Source: an uncultured Prevotella sp. (GTDB lineage Bacteria; Bacteroidota; Bacteroidia; Bacteroidales; Bacteroidaceae). Taken from it: a DNA stretch of 12,876 nt. A program made the position numbers and the translations under genes. The DNA is taken from the NCBI GenBank assembly GCA_946998205.1, contig CAMPYJ010000057.1, forward strand, positions 1 to 12,876, written 5' to 3'. This document shows, one piece after another, positions 1-7,393 of this stretch. Position 1 is the first letter of the stretch, and each line of letters starts with the position of its first letter. The notes beneath the pieces were generated by a model that saw only the letters and a list, made by a program, of their open reading frames with translations, was not told the DNA's origin and searched no databases.

Positions 1-1
1 T

Positions 2-29
2 CCATTTTGTCAGCGTGCCAGCAAAATGG
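2..29. repeat. 8-bp inverted repeat at window edge
   Basis: CCATTTTG (2-9) is followed 12 bases later by its exact reverse complement CAAAATGG (22-29). No T-run follows on either strand, so it is not a clear intrinsic terminator. It could belong to a feature cut off by the window edge. Confidence 0.45.
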
Positions 30-44
30 GTGCGCACTGGAAGG

Positions 45-56
45 CAGAACGTTCTG
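45..56. repeat. 12-bp perfect palindrome
   Basis: CAGAACGTTCTG is a perfect 12-base palindrome in non-coding DNA, 16 bases from the inverted repeat at 2-29. It has the form of a dimeric regulator site, but no promoter box lies next to it inside the window, so any role is unproven. Confidence 0.35.
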
Positions 57-351
57 AACCTGTATACAAATAAAACCTACTACTCAGAAGTCTTCCTTGA
101 ATAAACAGTATTTCTTTGTGGTTTTAATATTCCCCATTGGTTTGGGTGGGGGATTTTATGCTTAGAAAAGACCCAAGAAACACCAAAGCACCTCATATCA
201 ACATATAGAGTCCCAAAAAGACACCTCAACATATAAAATTTTCTCACAAGAAAAAATACTGCGGAATTAAGGAGATGTAAAAAGTATTCATTAGGCGTTT
301 TTTGACGGTTGCCTTACGCACGCTCATTCAGTCTTCTTGGATTTCAACATG

Positions 352-1938
352 TCAAAATTGCATGTAAAGACCGGTACTGATACCCACCCGCGATGTATGC
401 CTCAGCGCACGAGCGAATGCGGCATCGTCCGCATGAAGCCATGCATCCACCTTGATATTCAGTCCGACATTCATCCGTTTCAGGGTACGCTGCACGTCCA
501 ACATGCCGCCCATGCGCACACGCTTCGCACTCAAATACTCAAATTGAGGAGCGACATAGCGGTCGGTGATGTTACCCGTTTCTTCGGATGCTGATGCAAA
601 TTGGCGTTCTGACAATGGGAGATAGCACCCTCCATGGACTGAAGTGTTGAGCGTATAATGCCTCCATTGCACGCTTGTACCCACTGTTGTCTGCATGAAA
701 GCAAGCATCCACGCCTGTTTTTGTGTCCCTAAATCACTGGCATGTTTAATCCATGTCTGTGTTGTTCCTATCTTGCCTTCCACAAAAAATGGCATGTCCA
801 ACCGATAACCCAAGTCGGTTGACAACCGATAGTCTTGGTGTACGCGCGCCTTTCCCAATACCTTGTAATCGGTTCGATTGCCATGTTCGATGTCTGTTAC
901 TGCCTTCTGGTCGTACCAATAGCCGTCGCCCTGATGCCAACGTGCATGTACTAAAAGCTGATGGGTCGTGCTGCGTCCAGAATGAAGGATAAGCCGAGCT
1001 TGTCCTTTCAGGCTTGAAAACTGATAATCCCCACCCTTGAAGACGTAAGCCTCACCACCATCTACCGCGTTTTCATACCCATGTGAGAACGCTATCTCCG
1101 TGAAACCGCTCCATCGAGAGGCCGTGGGCGTATAGATAAGTTGGGTACCAACTTGTGCTGTTTGACCGTCATATTTGCGCTGATAGCCAGGATTGCCGGC
1201 TGTAGACCGCCTGAAATATTCGCCAAGTCCTTTCATGAGAAAGAAACGATGATTGTTAAGCGGATTGACAACCGTATAGTTTATGTTTGTACGAACCATT
1301 TCCATTCTCACCGATACGCCCAAATGCCAGGCTGCGTTTAGTTGACATTCGGCGCCAAGCAAAACGGGGAAGGAGGATGAGAGCGTCTTGGGACGAGGGT
1401 CATCCTGGTCGGAAGAGCTGCCCATCATCAAACCGACACCGGCTCCCAGCAGCCATCTTTTGGAACATTGCCATGCCAACTCGGCGCTCATACGGAACAC
1501 TTCGGAGGAAGGTTCGCTCCAAACAGAATCGCCCAACACAAAGGGATTGTCCGGCATGAGATAGAATGATGAGTTCCATCGACGGTCTGTCTCCTGCGTG
1601 TTTTGATATTGCAGATGTCCACTAAGCTTGACCTGATTCAAATCTTTGAGCCCCCCGACATACACATCCAGCTGCCGTTGCCTTTTGGCAGCATCCACAG
1701 CCTTGAACAATCCATTATGTTCGCCATAGGCTACCCTCGCTGTTCCTGTCGTAAACCGCTGATTATAGGCGATGCGAATGGGGTTGTTGCCGGAATATCT
1801 GACATTCGTCAACTCGTTCAGATGGTCCTCATGCCATGGGTCATCGGTATGGATAAAGACGGTTTGCGCAACAACAGCCTGCACGAACAACACGCAAGAC
1901 AGGCAGCACAAGATGCGAAAGGATGGAACATGTATCAT
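352..1938 (-). CDS. DUF6850-type outer-membrane beta-barrel protein
   Basis: A 528-residue secreted protein of unknown function. The start at 1938 gives a signal peptide: hydrophobic residues 7-23, then a likely cleavage after Ala24 (VVA|QT). The rest has no long hydrophobic helix and shows alternating polar and aromatic segments, many Tyr/Trp/Arg, and ends in ...GLYMQF. A C-terminal aromatic residue is typical of outer-membrane barrels inserted by BamA. I place it with the DUF6850 barrel family from overall character and from its position after a TonB receptor and a DUF4876-like lipoprotein; this is recognition by memory, not a search. It is the last gene of the operon, 80 bases after the lipoprotein gene. 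A role as a structural or pore partner of the receptor is inference. No truncation or frameshift is visible. Confidence 0.75.
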   Translation of the reverse strand: MIHVPSFRILCCLSCVLFVQAVVAQTVFIHTDDPWHEDHLNELTNVRYSGNNPIRIAYNQRFTTGTARVAYGEHNGLFKAVDAAKRQRQLDVYVGGLKDLNQVKLSGHLQYQNTQETDRRWNSSFYLMPDNPFVLGDSVWSEPSSEVFRMSAELAWQCSKRWLLGAGVGLMMGSSSDQDDPRPKTLSSSFPVLLGAECQLNAAWHLGVSVRMEMVRTNINYTVVNPLNNHRFFLMKGLGEYFRRSTAGNPGYQRKYDGQTAQVGTQLIYTPTASRWSGFTEIAFSHGYENAVDGGEAYVFKGGDYQFSSLKGQARLILHSGRSTTHQLLVHARWHQGDGYWYDQKAVTDIEHGNRTDYKVLGKARVHQDYRLSTDLGYRLDMPFFVEGKIGTTQTWIKHASDLGTQKQAWMLAFMQTTVGTSVQWRHYTLNTSVHGGCYLPLSERQFASASEETGNITDRYVAPQFEYLSAKRVRMGGMLDVQRTLKRMNVGLNIKVDAWLHADDAAFARALRHTSRVGISTGLYMQF

Positions 1939-1962
1939 AAATGACTGAATAAAGGTTCCACC

Positions 1963-1990
1963 GCCAAGACCTCACGACGACGGTCTTGGC
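1963..1990 (-). promoter_or_regulatory. Intercistronic stem-loop
   Basis: A perfect 9-bp stem (GCCAAGACC at 1963-1971, GGTCTTGGC at 1982-1990) encloses a 10-base loop, between the lipoprotein stop and the barrel start. In the minus-strand transcript no U-run follows, so it does not look like a full terminator. It ends 24 bases before the barrel start codon. It may stabilise the 3' end of the receptor/lipoprotein mRNA or lower barrel expression; both are inference. Confidence 0.5.
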
Positions 1991-2018
1991 AGCGGAAATG
2001 ATAGCTGAATGAATTGGA

Positions 2019-3224
2019 TTATTTATCAACCTCCGTGAAAACACGCCCCGGCTGAAGTGGCTGGTTGTTGAGGAAGTCGACCGATGAGTTGTTGGTATCC
2101 TTGAAATAAGCACGTCCGTTCACCACTTTCTCCACCTTGCGACGCAGGCATTTGCCCTCCCAAGCCTTGCTGGCCTTGACGGCTTTGGCATCGTCAACAG
2201 GTAAGAATTGTGGGAAATATGTCTCTGCATCGGATTCTGACATATCCACAGCATCCAGCACATACTTGCTTGGCATCAGCAAGAATTGCGTCTTTGACTT
2301 GGTTCCTGGCGTAGTCTTTAAATTATTCTGGTCGGCAGCAAACTGCTTTGGGGTGATGCCGGCAGGCAGTTTGGCCAAGATGTAACCTGCATGGAAGAAG
2401 CCTAATCCAAAGCCCTTCATGTTTTTATTGTTCTGGAAGATGATATCCATGTTGCGAGCGGGATAGTCCACCTCACCTTTTACATTATCTATATATACCT
2501 CCCACTGTGCTTTCGACAGGTCTGGACAATGGTTTCCCTCCGGAGCCATCTTGCCATGGTCCACAGCGTCACTGGCAATCACGGTGCTTTCGCCAGGCTT
2601 GAGGGCAATTGACTTACCGTCCTTACCTACGGGGAAGGCGATAACGGTACCTTGTCCACAAGCATAGCGGTCTTTGTAGCCGTTGGCTTGCCAAACGTTC
2701 TGCTCCTTCTTTTGTCCTCCAAGATTAGTCATCAGGATAACACCATCGAGATATTGCACCTCATCAGAGTTGTTCACAATCTCAAAATAGTTATCCAACA
2801 CATAGCCTTTTTTGCCTCCTGTGGTATAGATTTCCTTGAAGATGAGCGTCGACTTGCGCACCTTTTGCAACTCAATAGTGGCTTTTTTGTTCGCATAGAG
2901 GTCTATTGAGAGCGTCCCTGTGAGGTAAGCGTTGGCCTCATCCTTGACCTTTGCCGTGAGCAGCAAGTTGTACTGTCCCTGCGGAAGCGTTGTTGATAAG
3001 TCCTTCATATCCTTCAACACCAGAGTATCCTCTTTCGTTCCCTTTGTCAATACCAGCTTGGCATCGCTGACGTTGTCTGCCTTCAATCCGTCAGGAAGTT
3101 GATAAGACAGCGTCAACTCGTAGTTCGCAATACTCGGCTCATCGTTTTCGTTACAAGAAACGAAGCCTAAAACAGCGGTCAGCAGCAACAGAGCCGACAC
3201 CATTTTCCCAATACATTTGTTCAT
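2019..3224 (-). CDS. DUF4876-type surface lipoprotein with lamin-tail-like domain
   Basis: A 401-residue predicted lipoprotein. Residues 8-23 are hydrophobic and end in the lipobox GFVSC, with Cys24 as the lipidated residue. The following NENDE is rich in acid, resembling the export signal that places Bacteroidetes lipoproteins on the cell surface. Residues about 32-118 read as a beta-sandwich (alternating strands, ending before a KVRKS linker). From about residue 122 the pattern FKEIY...GY..DNYFEIVNNS...YLDGVILMTNL matches the lamin-tail-like fold found in DUF4876 proteins, and continues to the C terminus. The start at 3224 gives a normal signal; Met8 is an alternative. It begins 25 bases after the receptor stop, so co-transcription is likely. 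By analogy with other receptor/lipoprotein pairs it may capture the ligand or cap the receptor. No enzyme motif was recognised. Confidence 0.8.
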   Translation of the reverse strand: MNKCIGKMVSALLLLTAVLGFVSCNENDEPSIANYELTLSYQLPDGLKADNVSDAKLVLTKGTKEDTLVLKDMKDLSTTLPQGQYNLLLTAKVKDEANAYLTGTLSIDLYANKKATIELQKVRKSTLIFKEIYTTGGKKGYVLDNYFEIVNNSDEVQYLDGVILMTNLGGQKKEQNVWQANGYKDRYACGQGTVIAFPVGKDGKSIALKPGESTVIASDAVDHGKMAPEGNHCPDLSKAQWEVYIDNVKGEVDYPARNMDIIFQNNKNMKGFGLGFFHAGYILAKLPAGITPKQFAADQNNLKTTPGTKSKTQFLLMPSKYVLDAVDMSESDAETYFPQFLPVDDAKAVKASKAWEGKCLRRKVEKVVNGRAYFKDTNNSSVDFLNNQPLQPGRVFTEVDK

Positions 3225-3249
3225 ACTTATTACTGATTTAAATTGTTTT

Positions 3250-6078
3250 TTATAATTTGATTTTCACTTCCGCACCAAAATAAGGAGCAGGGTACAACTG
3301 TGTTCGTGACAGACTGTGAGGATTGGTGTGCCATCGTGACACATTAGGAAAGTTGTTGGCCGTGAATGAAAGTTCGGCCACCTTGCCTATTTCTTTTGTA
3401 AACCGCAGGCTCAACAACACCCATGGATGCGTTACATCTTTCTCAAAGTCGTATAGATAATAACGTCCCATCATGCGTTGACGCACGACATCGCGCTCTG
3501 CATCGGCCGACCAGGGATAGTAATGGCCGTCCCGTGTGTAATATCCTATAGGCGAGACGCCCAGATATTCACGCCCCTCATAAGTGAACTGATGATAGCG
3601 ACTCTTGCCATCCGGCTGTCTATACACCTCCCTTTCGCTTTCATACCACACCACTTGCACGGCCGTGGTGAAGATCATTTTCACAGCCGGCACATGGGTA
3701 ACGAAGCGGAAGGTAGAGTTGACGCGGTCCCGGATGTACCCTGAACCGCTTGGCATGACAGGAACATAGTCGTAGTTGTAGTCAACATACCTAAGCTGGT
3801 CTTTCTCATCAGTACGCTCCGTATGGAACCAAGCGCCGTTGATGCTCAAGGATGTACGCAAAAGACTGAGCGAACCCAGGTCTATGCCATATTCTATTCC
3901 ATGCTTGTGCGACCGTGTATTGTTGGTCGGTCGGCTCCAAGTAGACATATCCACCTGCTCAGTTTTGCCGGCCATCAGGCGCACACCATTGTGCAGATAG
4001 CTCACATTCCCTGTCTCTTCATGATATTTCGGGAGGGTAGCCTCCACCGGCAGGCTGAATTTGGGGTATCTATTCCAATACAATCTGCTTTCAAATCCAA
4101 ACTCATGATGATGACGCTCGCTGTAATAAGTCACAAAACCTCTGACCTTCCCGATTCGGAAAGTAAGCCCACACTCCCATTTTTGAGTATGCGTAGGCAT
4201 CAAGTCGGGGTTGCCAACCTGCTCTATCACATCTGTCTGCAGCAGGGCCAACCGGTCTTCCTCACGCTCACCGTATTTACTCAGGCACACGTTGTCATAA
4301 TAAACATTGTCGGGGTAGAGATACATCAAGGTGGGCATTTTGTTGGAAATGCCATAACCACCCGTCAAAGAGAGTTCGTCTATCCATGAATTACACGTCT
4401 TGTCCAGCAGCGTATACGAAGCATTCAGTCGAGGCTCTGCAACAAACATTCCTCGCTTTCCGCCGCTCTTTCGCTTGTTCAGGAACAAGTTGCTTACCCG
4501 AAGGCCACCTTCCACCGTCAGATGCCGCTGAAAAACCTGCAACGACAGCTTGTCACTGACGAATGCCGACAGGGTGTTCAGCGCAGGAATATCCTTAAAA
4601 GCACGGGGGCGAAGGGTCTGCGTTCCCATTGACTGAGGCGGATTTTGCATGTCGAACAGCAAGCCCTTGCCATGGTTGGCACTATGAACAAACTCCACGC
4701 CCAGCTTTACATTGGTATAATTGGCGGTTCCCAATTGCAGATACTTGTTGCCCACAACCTGACCATAGAGGTTAAGTGGGGCCCCAAGAATCTCGTATTT
4801 GGAGAAATAACTCTTGTTCTTGAAGATGGCAGGATGGATGCCCGGCGTGCGGACATCCGTGATGACACCGTCGGGATTGGACACAAGATTGTCGTGTTGG
4901 TCAGTGGTTTTGGAATATTGTAACGACAGATTGTACGACAATGCCGAAAGAAAGGTACTGCGCGCATGATATTTTCCGGATACAGACAGGCGCGTTCCAA
5001 TGTTCTTATTGGTGAAACGGAGCTGCATTTCCCGGTATTGTGGGTCGTCTTTACGATTGTTGACGTTGCTGTAGAAAGCCCCTTTAATACTAAAGGTATT
5101 ACGCCCGGCGGTCTTTGAATACCCTCCCGTGAACGTCAGGCGGTCGTATCCATTGCTATGTTTGCGCGTATCGGCCCACGACTGGCTCCAGTCTGCACTG
5201 AAGTTGACTGCGCCTCCGCGTTTCAAGTTGAAGCCCTTTCCAACATAAAGCAGCTTGGAAAACGGGTCAGCCTGCGCCTTCACCTCCCACGGCGTATGCC
5301 CCATCTTGGTCTTCACGATGAGCATGCCCGACGTAAGGTTGCCGTATTCGACTGACGGAATGCCCCGAATCACCTCCACGCTCTCCACATTCCCGGCACT
5401 CACCGTACGCAAGTCGGCTCCCCGTCCGGCCGTGGTCTGGTCGCCCATACCGTCAGCTTGCGCTCCCGAAGAAGCCCTGAACCGGGCCGTACCCAACACT
5501 TGCAGGTTGGCGTCGTTGCTTACCGGCGTGCCATCCACCACCACAAGAGCACCAAGCGCGTTGTTTCTGTCACCGTCTATCTCACGGATATGGGCTTGCG
5601 CTAACTTGTTCAGCGTGGGATTCTCAATCAGATTACCCGGCACCAGTTGCAGGATGTCGGTCACGCTCTTGGGTTGGATGTGCCTGATGGCATCTTGCCC
5701 GATGAGCGACTTCGAACCCATTGCCTGCTGTCGGGCGGTAACCTCTACCGTCTTAAGCTGCAAGCCCAACTCACGCATCTGCACCTTGAGCTGTGGGGTA
5801 TGGGCGTTTATCGCCACCGTTCCACTGACCGTTTCGTACCCAACGAACGTGATGCGATAATCATAACGACCGGCCGGAACGTTGAGAAACTCGAACAGGC
5901 CATCCTTGTTCGTAAATACCACCAAGCTGTTGTTGAGGCTGACCGAGGCCAACTCGATGGCCTGGCCATGCTCATCGGTCAACTTACCTGCAAACTTACA
6001 GCCTTGCGACTGTGCGTAAGCCTGGTTCAACGACACACTGATACTGATGAAAAAGATAAAAAAAGTCAATCTCTTCAT
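3250..6078 (-). CDS. TonB-dependent outer-membrane receptor
   Basis: A 942-residue TonB-dependent receptor, which would import a ligand across the outer membrane using TonB/ExbBD energy. The start at 6078 is chosen because it opens a standard signal peptide (MKRLTFFIFF..., cleavage near AYA|QS at residue 22). The frame stays open 45 codons further upstream, but those codons cross the promoter. Domains: carboxypeptidase-regulatory-like (about 27-105, with the GKLTDEHGQAI and PAGRYDYRITFVGYE motifs); a possible TonB box near KTVEVTA (109-115); plug (about 120-258, with ALVVVDGTPV and SVEVIRGIPSVEYGN); then a 22-strand-type barrel to the terminal EVKIKL. No susD-like gene follows; a DUF4876-type lipoprotein gene does, which argues against a classical glycan SusCD locus. 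The substrate cannot be told from sequence alone. The gene appears intact. Confidence 0.93.
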   Translation of the reverse strand: MKRLTFFIFFISISVSLNQAYAQSQGCKFAGKLTDEHGQAIELASVSLNNSLVVFTNKDGLFEFLNVPAGRYDYRITFVGYETVSGTVAINAHTPQLKVQMRELGLQLKTVEVTARQQAMGSKSLIGQDAIRHIQPKSVTDILQLVPGNLIENPTLNKLAQAHIREIDGDRNNALGALVVVDGTPVSNDANLQVLGTARFRASSGAQADGMGDQTTAGRGADLRTVSAGNVESVEVIRGIPSVEYGNLTSGMLIVKTKMGHTPWEVKAQADPFSKLLYVGKGFNLKRGGAVNFSADWSQSWADTRKHSNGYDRLTFTGGYSKTAGRNTFSIKGAFYSNVNNRKDDPQYREMQLRFTNKNIGTRLSVSGKYHARSTFLSALSYNLSLQYSKTTDQHDNLVSNPDGVITDVRTPGIHPAIFKNKSYFSKYEILGAPLNLYGQVVGNKYLQLGTANYTNVKLGVEFVHSANHGKGLLFDMQNPPQSMGTQTLRPRAFKDIPALNTLSAFVSDKLSLQVFQRHLTVEGGLRVSNLFLNKRKSGGKRGMFVAEPRLNASYTLLDKTCNSWIDELSLTGGYGISNKMPTLMYLYPDNVYYDNVCLSKYGEREEDRLALLQTDVIEQVGNPDLMPTHTQKWECGLTFRIGKVRGFVTYYSERHHHEFGFESRLYWNRYPKFSLPVEATLPKYHEETGNVSYLHNGVRLMAGKTEQVDMSTWSRPTNNTRSHKHGIEYGIDLGSLSLLRTSLSINGAWFHTERTDEKDQLRYVDYNYDYVPVMPSGSGYIRDRVNSTFRFVTHVPAVKMIFTTAVQVVWYESEREVYRQPDGKSRYHQFTYEGREYLGVSPIGYYTRDGHYYPWSADAERDVVRQRMMGRYYLYDFEKDVTHPWVLLSLRFTKEIGKVAELSFTANNFPNVSRWHTNPHSLSRTQLYPAPYFGAEVKIKL

Positions 6079-6146
6079 ATAAGGAACGGAATGGAACAAA
6101 TTGAAAAGAACAAACAAAGTCAAGACCACAGCAACCAATTGAGGTG

Positions 6147-6178
6147 CAAAATTACTTGTTTCACCATTTTTCGGCAAT
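6147..6178 (-). promoter_or_regulatory. Promoter of the TonB receptor operon
   Basis: Read on the minus strand, the -7 box TAATTTTG (6147-6154) fits the Bacteroidetes consensus TAnnTTTG exactly. ATTG at 6175-6178 serves as the -33 element, with a 20-base spacer to its TTG. Transcription should start near 6140, giving a leader of about 60 bases before the ATG at 6078. No Shine-Dalgarno sequence is evident in that leader. Confidence 0.7.
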
Positions 6179-6182
6179 ACCC

Positions 6183-6198
6183 ACAAATAGGTATTTGT
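6183..6198. promoter_or_regulatory. Candidate operator upstream of the receptor promoter
   Basis: ACAAATA-GG-TATTTGT is a perfect 7-bp dyad with a 2-base centre. It lies 5 bases upstream of the -33 element of the receptor promoter, around -43 to -58 relative to the predicted start. That placement suits an activator or a repressor site. It does not read as a consensus Fur box. The regulator is unknown. Confidence 0.45.
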
Positions 6199-6213
6199 TT
6201 GTGTACATCTCAT

Positions 6214-6822
6214 GTGCGACTACGCTTAGCTTCCAAAAGCCAACGCCTACCCACCAACAGTTTGACCGGTTAAAGCGAAATGCCACAGATTACACCCTTT
6301 CTGAGAGACGAAGGGAATCAACATGAAGTGTCCTGCTTTTTCTCAAAAAAACGCTCTTAAAACGGCACTGTGAAACTTTCAATCTGGAAAAAATCAATAG
6401 GCCGGCAGGACGCAAACAGCAGCTGATTGAGTTAGGAAAAAACGAATTCTACCGCAAAAGCAACCGTATTACGCCATCAAACGCATCACTTTGACGGGCA
6501 ACTTGCATGCCCTTGCACCACAAAAGCATGCTGATTGCGATCAAACATGAATGCATTTGTCGTGCCAAAACCATAAAAACGAATGTTATAGAGAATAAAA
6601 AAAACATAATGTATTACAATACAGACAGATAAGAATGCCGCTCATATTTGGCGCATTTGAAGCAAAGAGAGGAGTAATTACCAAATACGCAAAATATGAA
6701 GCGGTTGGTTGTCAAGAAAATTCAACACCAAACCCCATCTAATTTTAAATAAACGATTGTGGAGTTTGTAAGAAGACGCGGGCGGACAGCGAGACCGCAG
6801 AAAAAAAATATCATCGTAAAAA
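6214..6822. other. Long gene-free stretch between envelope operon and tRNA-Gln
   Basis: About 600 bases with no convincing gene on either strand. The short open frames have no family resemblance, and one on the minus strand near 6722-6946 overlaps the tRNA gene. I searched by eye for TAnnTTTG boxes on both strands and found none between about 6200 and 6800, so an independent small-RNA gene is not supported. I found no cobalamin riboswitch B12 box. The stretch has a TGTATT/AATACA dyad (6610-6623), and GCATGC occurs twice (6505-6510 and 6526-6531). Several A-runs make it locally AT-rich. It may be a decayed gene or a regulatory region. Confidence 0.5.
6610..6623. repeat. Small dyad TGTATT-AC-AATACA
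   Basis: A perfect 6-bp inverted repeat around a 2-base centre, in AT-rich non-coding DNA. It has the size of a dimeric regulator site but lies more than 200 bases from the nearest predicted promoter core on either side, so its function is unclear. Confidence 0.3.
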
Positions 6823-6854
6823 TTTGGCGGAAGACTAAAAAACGATTACCTTTG
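6823..6854 (+). promoter_or_regulatory. Promoter of tRNA-Gln
   Basis: TTTG (6823-6826), a 20-base spacer, then TACCTTTG (6847-6854) match the Bacteroidetes -33/-7 consensus exactly. The start should fall near 6861, about 60 bases before the mature tRNA, leaving a 5' leader for RNase P to remove. Confidence 0.75.
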
Positions 6855-6855
6855 C

Positions 6856-6884
6856 AGCGTCTTTTCAGCGACTGACGCTTTTTT
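6856..6884 (+). promoter_or_regulatory. Hairpin plus T-run in the tRNA leader
   Basis: AGCGTC (6856-6861) pairs with GACGCT (6874-6879) over a 12-base loop, and a run of six T ends at 6884. A competing smaller stem is AGCG/CGCT (6867-6870 with 6876-6879). Its form is that of a weak intrinsic terminator, but the left arm of the larger stem starts before the predicted transcription start. It could end read-through from upstream; attenuation of the tRNA is less likely. Confidence 0.3.
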
Positions 6885-6920
6885 ATACGTTTCGCAAGAC
6901 GGTGAGAAGGCTTGAACGCT

Positions 6921-6991
6921 TGTCCTATGGTGTAATGGTAGCACAACAGGTTTTGGTTCTGTTTGTAGTGGTTCGAATCCGCTTAGGACAA
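6921..6991 (+). tRNA. trnQ: tRNA-Gln (anticodon TTG)
   Basis: A full cloverleaf can be drawn. The acceptor stem TGTCCTA (6921-6927) pairs with TAGGACA (6984-6990), followed by discriminator A. The D arm is GTGT...GCAC with AATGGTA in the loop. The anticodon stem ACAGG/TCTGT encloses loop TTTTGGT, giving anticodon TTG, which reads CAA. The T arm AGTGG-TTCGAAT-CCGCT is canonical. A CCA end is not encoded (ACAA follows the stem), so it must be added by the CCA-adding enzyme. It has its own promoter and converges on the HU gene. Confidence 0.95.
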
Positions 6992-6996
6992 CAAAC

Positions 6997-7054
6997 TCAA
7001 GACTAACGAAAAAGGTGATTCCGCTTCGGGAATCACCTTTTTCGTTAGTCTTGA
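6997..7054. terminator. Bidirectional terminator between tRNA-Gln and HU
   Basis: A perfect 26-bp inverted repeat (6997-7022 and 7029-7054) with a 6-base GCTTCG loop. Within the arms, GAAAAAGG and CCTTTTTC flank a GC-richer 9-bp core (GGTGATTCC/GGAATCACC). Each strand therefore has a core hairpin followed by five T, as expected of a terminator that works for both converging genes. It starts 5 bases after the tRNA and ends 9 bases from the HU stop codon. Confidence 0.85.
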
Positions 7055-7063
7055 TGATAAAAA

Positions 7064-7336
7064 TTAGTTGAGTTCGTCTGCGAGTTCGGCGCCGGCCTTG
7101 AACTTAGCGACCTTCTTGGCAGAGATTTGAATCTTCTGTTTTGTCAAAGGATTGATTCCCTCGCGAGCAGAACGCTCTGAAACGCTGAAAGTACCGAAGC
7201 CGACGAGCTGTACTTTGTCACCTTCCTTCAAAGCTTCCTTGATGGAGTCTGTCGTTGCATCCAAAGCCTTCTTCGCAGCAACCTTGCTGATGCCCGCAGC
7301 TTCAGCAATCTTGTCGATTAATTCTGTTTTATTCAT
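7064..7336 (-). CDS. hup: HU family DNA-binding protein
   Basis: A 90-residue protein of normal HU length. HU dimers bind and bend DNA with little sequence preference and help compact the nucleoid. The N-terminal helices begin MNKTELIDKIAEAAG, followed by the core VQLVGFGTFSV (42-52). The beta-arm carries REGINPLTKQ, with Pro63 the residue that intercalates at DNA kinks. The C-terminal helix AKFKAGAELADELN is typical. The start at 7336 matches the family start and has AAAGG just upstream; an in-frame extension of 29 codons toward 7423 crosses the promoter and is rejected. It is monocistronic, facing the tRNA-Gln gene across a shared terminator and divergent from the rhomboid gene. Confidence 0.97.
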   Translation of the reverse strand: MNKTELIDKIAEAAGISKVAAKKALDATTDSIKEALKEGDKVQLVGFGTFSVSERSAREGINPLTKQKIQISAKKVAKFKAGAELADELN

Positions 7337-7393
7337 TACCTTTGTGTTTATAAAATGATTGATAAAAAAATTCACATGCGTGCTAATTGTGGA

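Larger units (their letters stand above)
1..351. other. Gene-free left edge
   Basis: No credible coding sequence was found on either strand here. The stretch lies downstream of the minus-strand barrel gene that ends at 352, so it should contain that operon's 3' end, but I see no GC-rich hairpin followed by a T-run on that strand. It holds two dyads near the edge (separate entries), a weak AT-rich 6-bp hairpin at 239-254 (TTTTCT / AGAAAA, loop CACA), and a 10-base direct repeat TCAACATATA at 198-207 and 226-235. No TAnnTTTG promoter box was seen. Confidence 0.6.

Noticed and set aside
130..160. CCCC...GGGG hairpin as terminator near the left edge
   Set aside because: The stem is only about 4 bp with a long loop, and no clear T-run follows in the direction needed for the barrel gene.
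6079..6213. In-frame extension of the TonB receptor by 45 codons
   Set aside because: The extension overlaps the predicted promoter and start site, and would put non-signal sequence before a perfect signal peptide beginning at 6078.
5255..6273. Long plus-strand open frames (about 200 codons) opposite the receptor gene
   Set aside because: They are antisense to conserved receptor domains, have no recognisable family, and fit the usual shadow-frame pattern of a GC-balanced gene.
6380..6440. Possible cobalamin riboswitch upstream of the receptor
   Set aside because: A GC-rich patch at 6401-6411 loosely recalled a B12 box, but the conserved core does not match and it lies outside the predicted transcript.
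6505..6531. Repeated GCATGC as a structured element
   Set aside because: Each copy is a self-palindromic hexamer; the two copies 21 bases apart are short enough to arise by chance and no flanking bases pair.
6722..6946. Minus-strand 74-codon frame upstream of the tRNA
   Set aside because: It runs through part of the tRNA-Gln gene and its promoter, and its translation is basic and low in plausibility.
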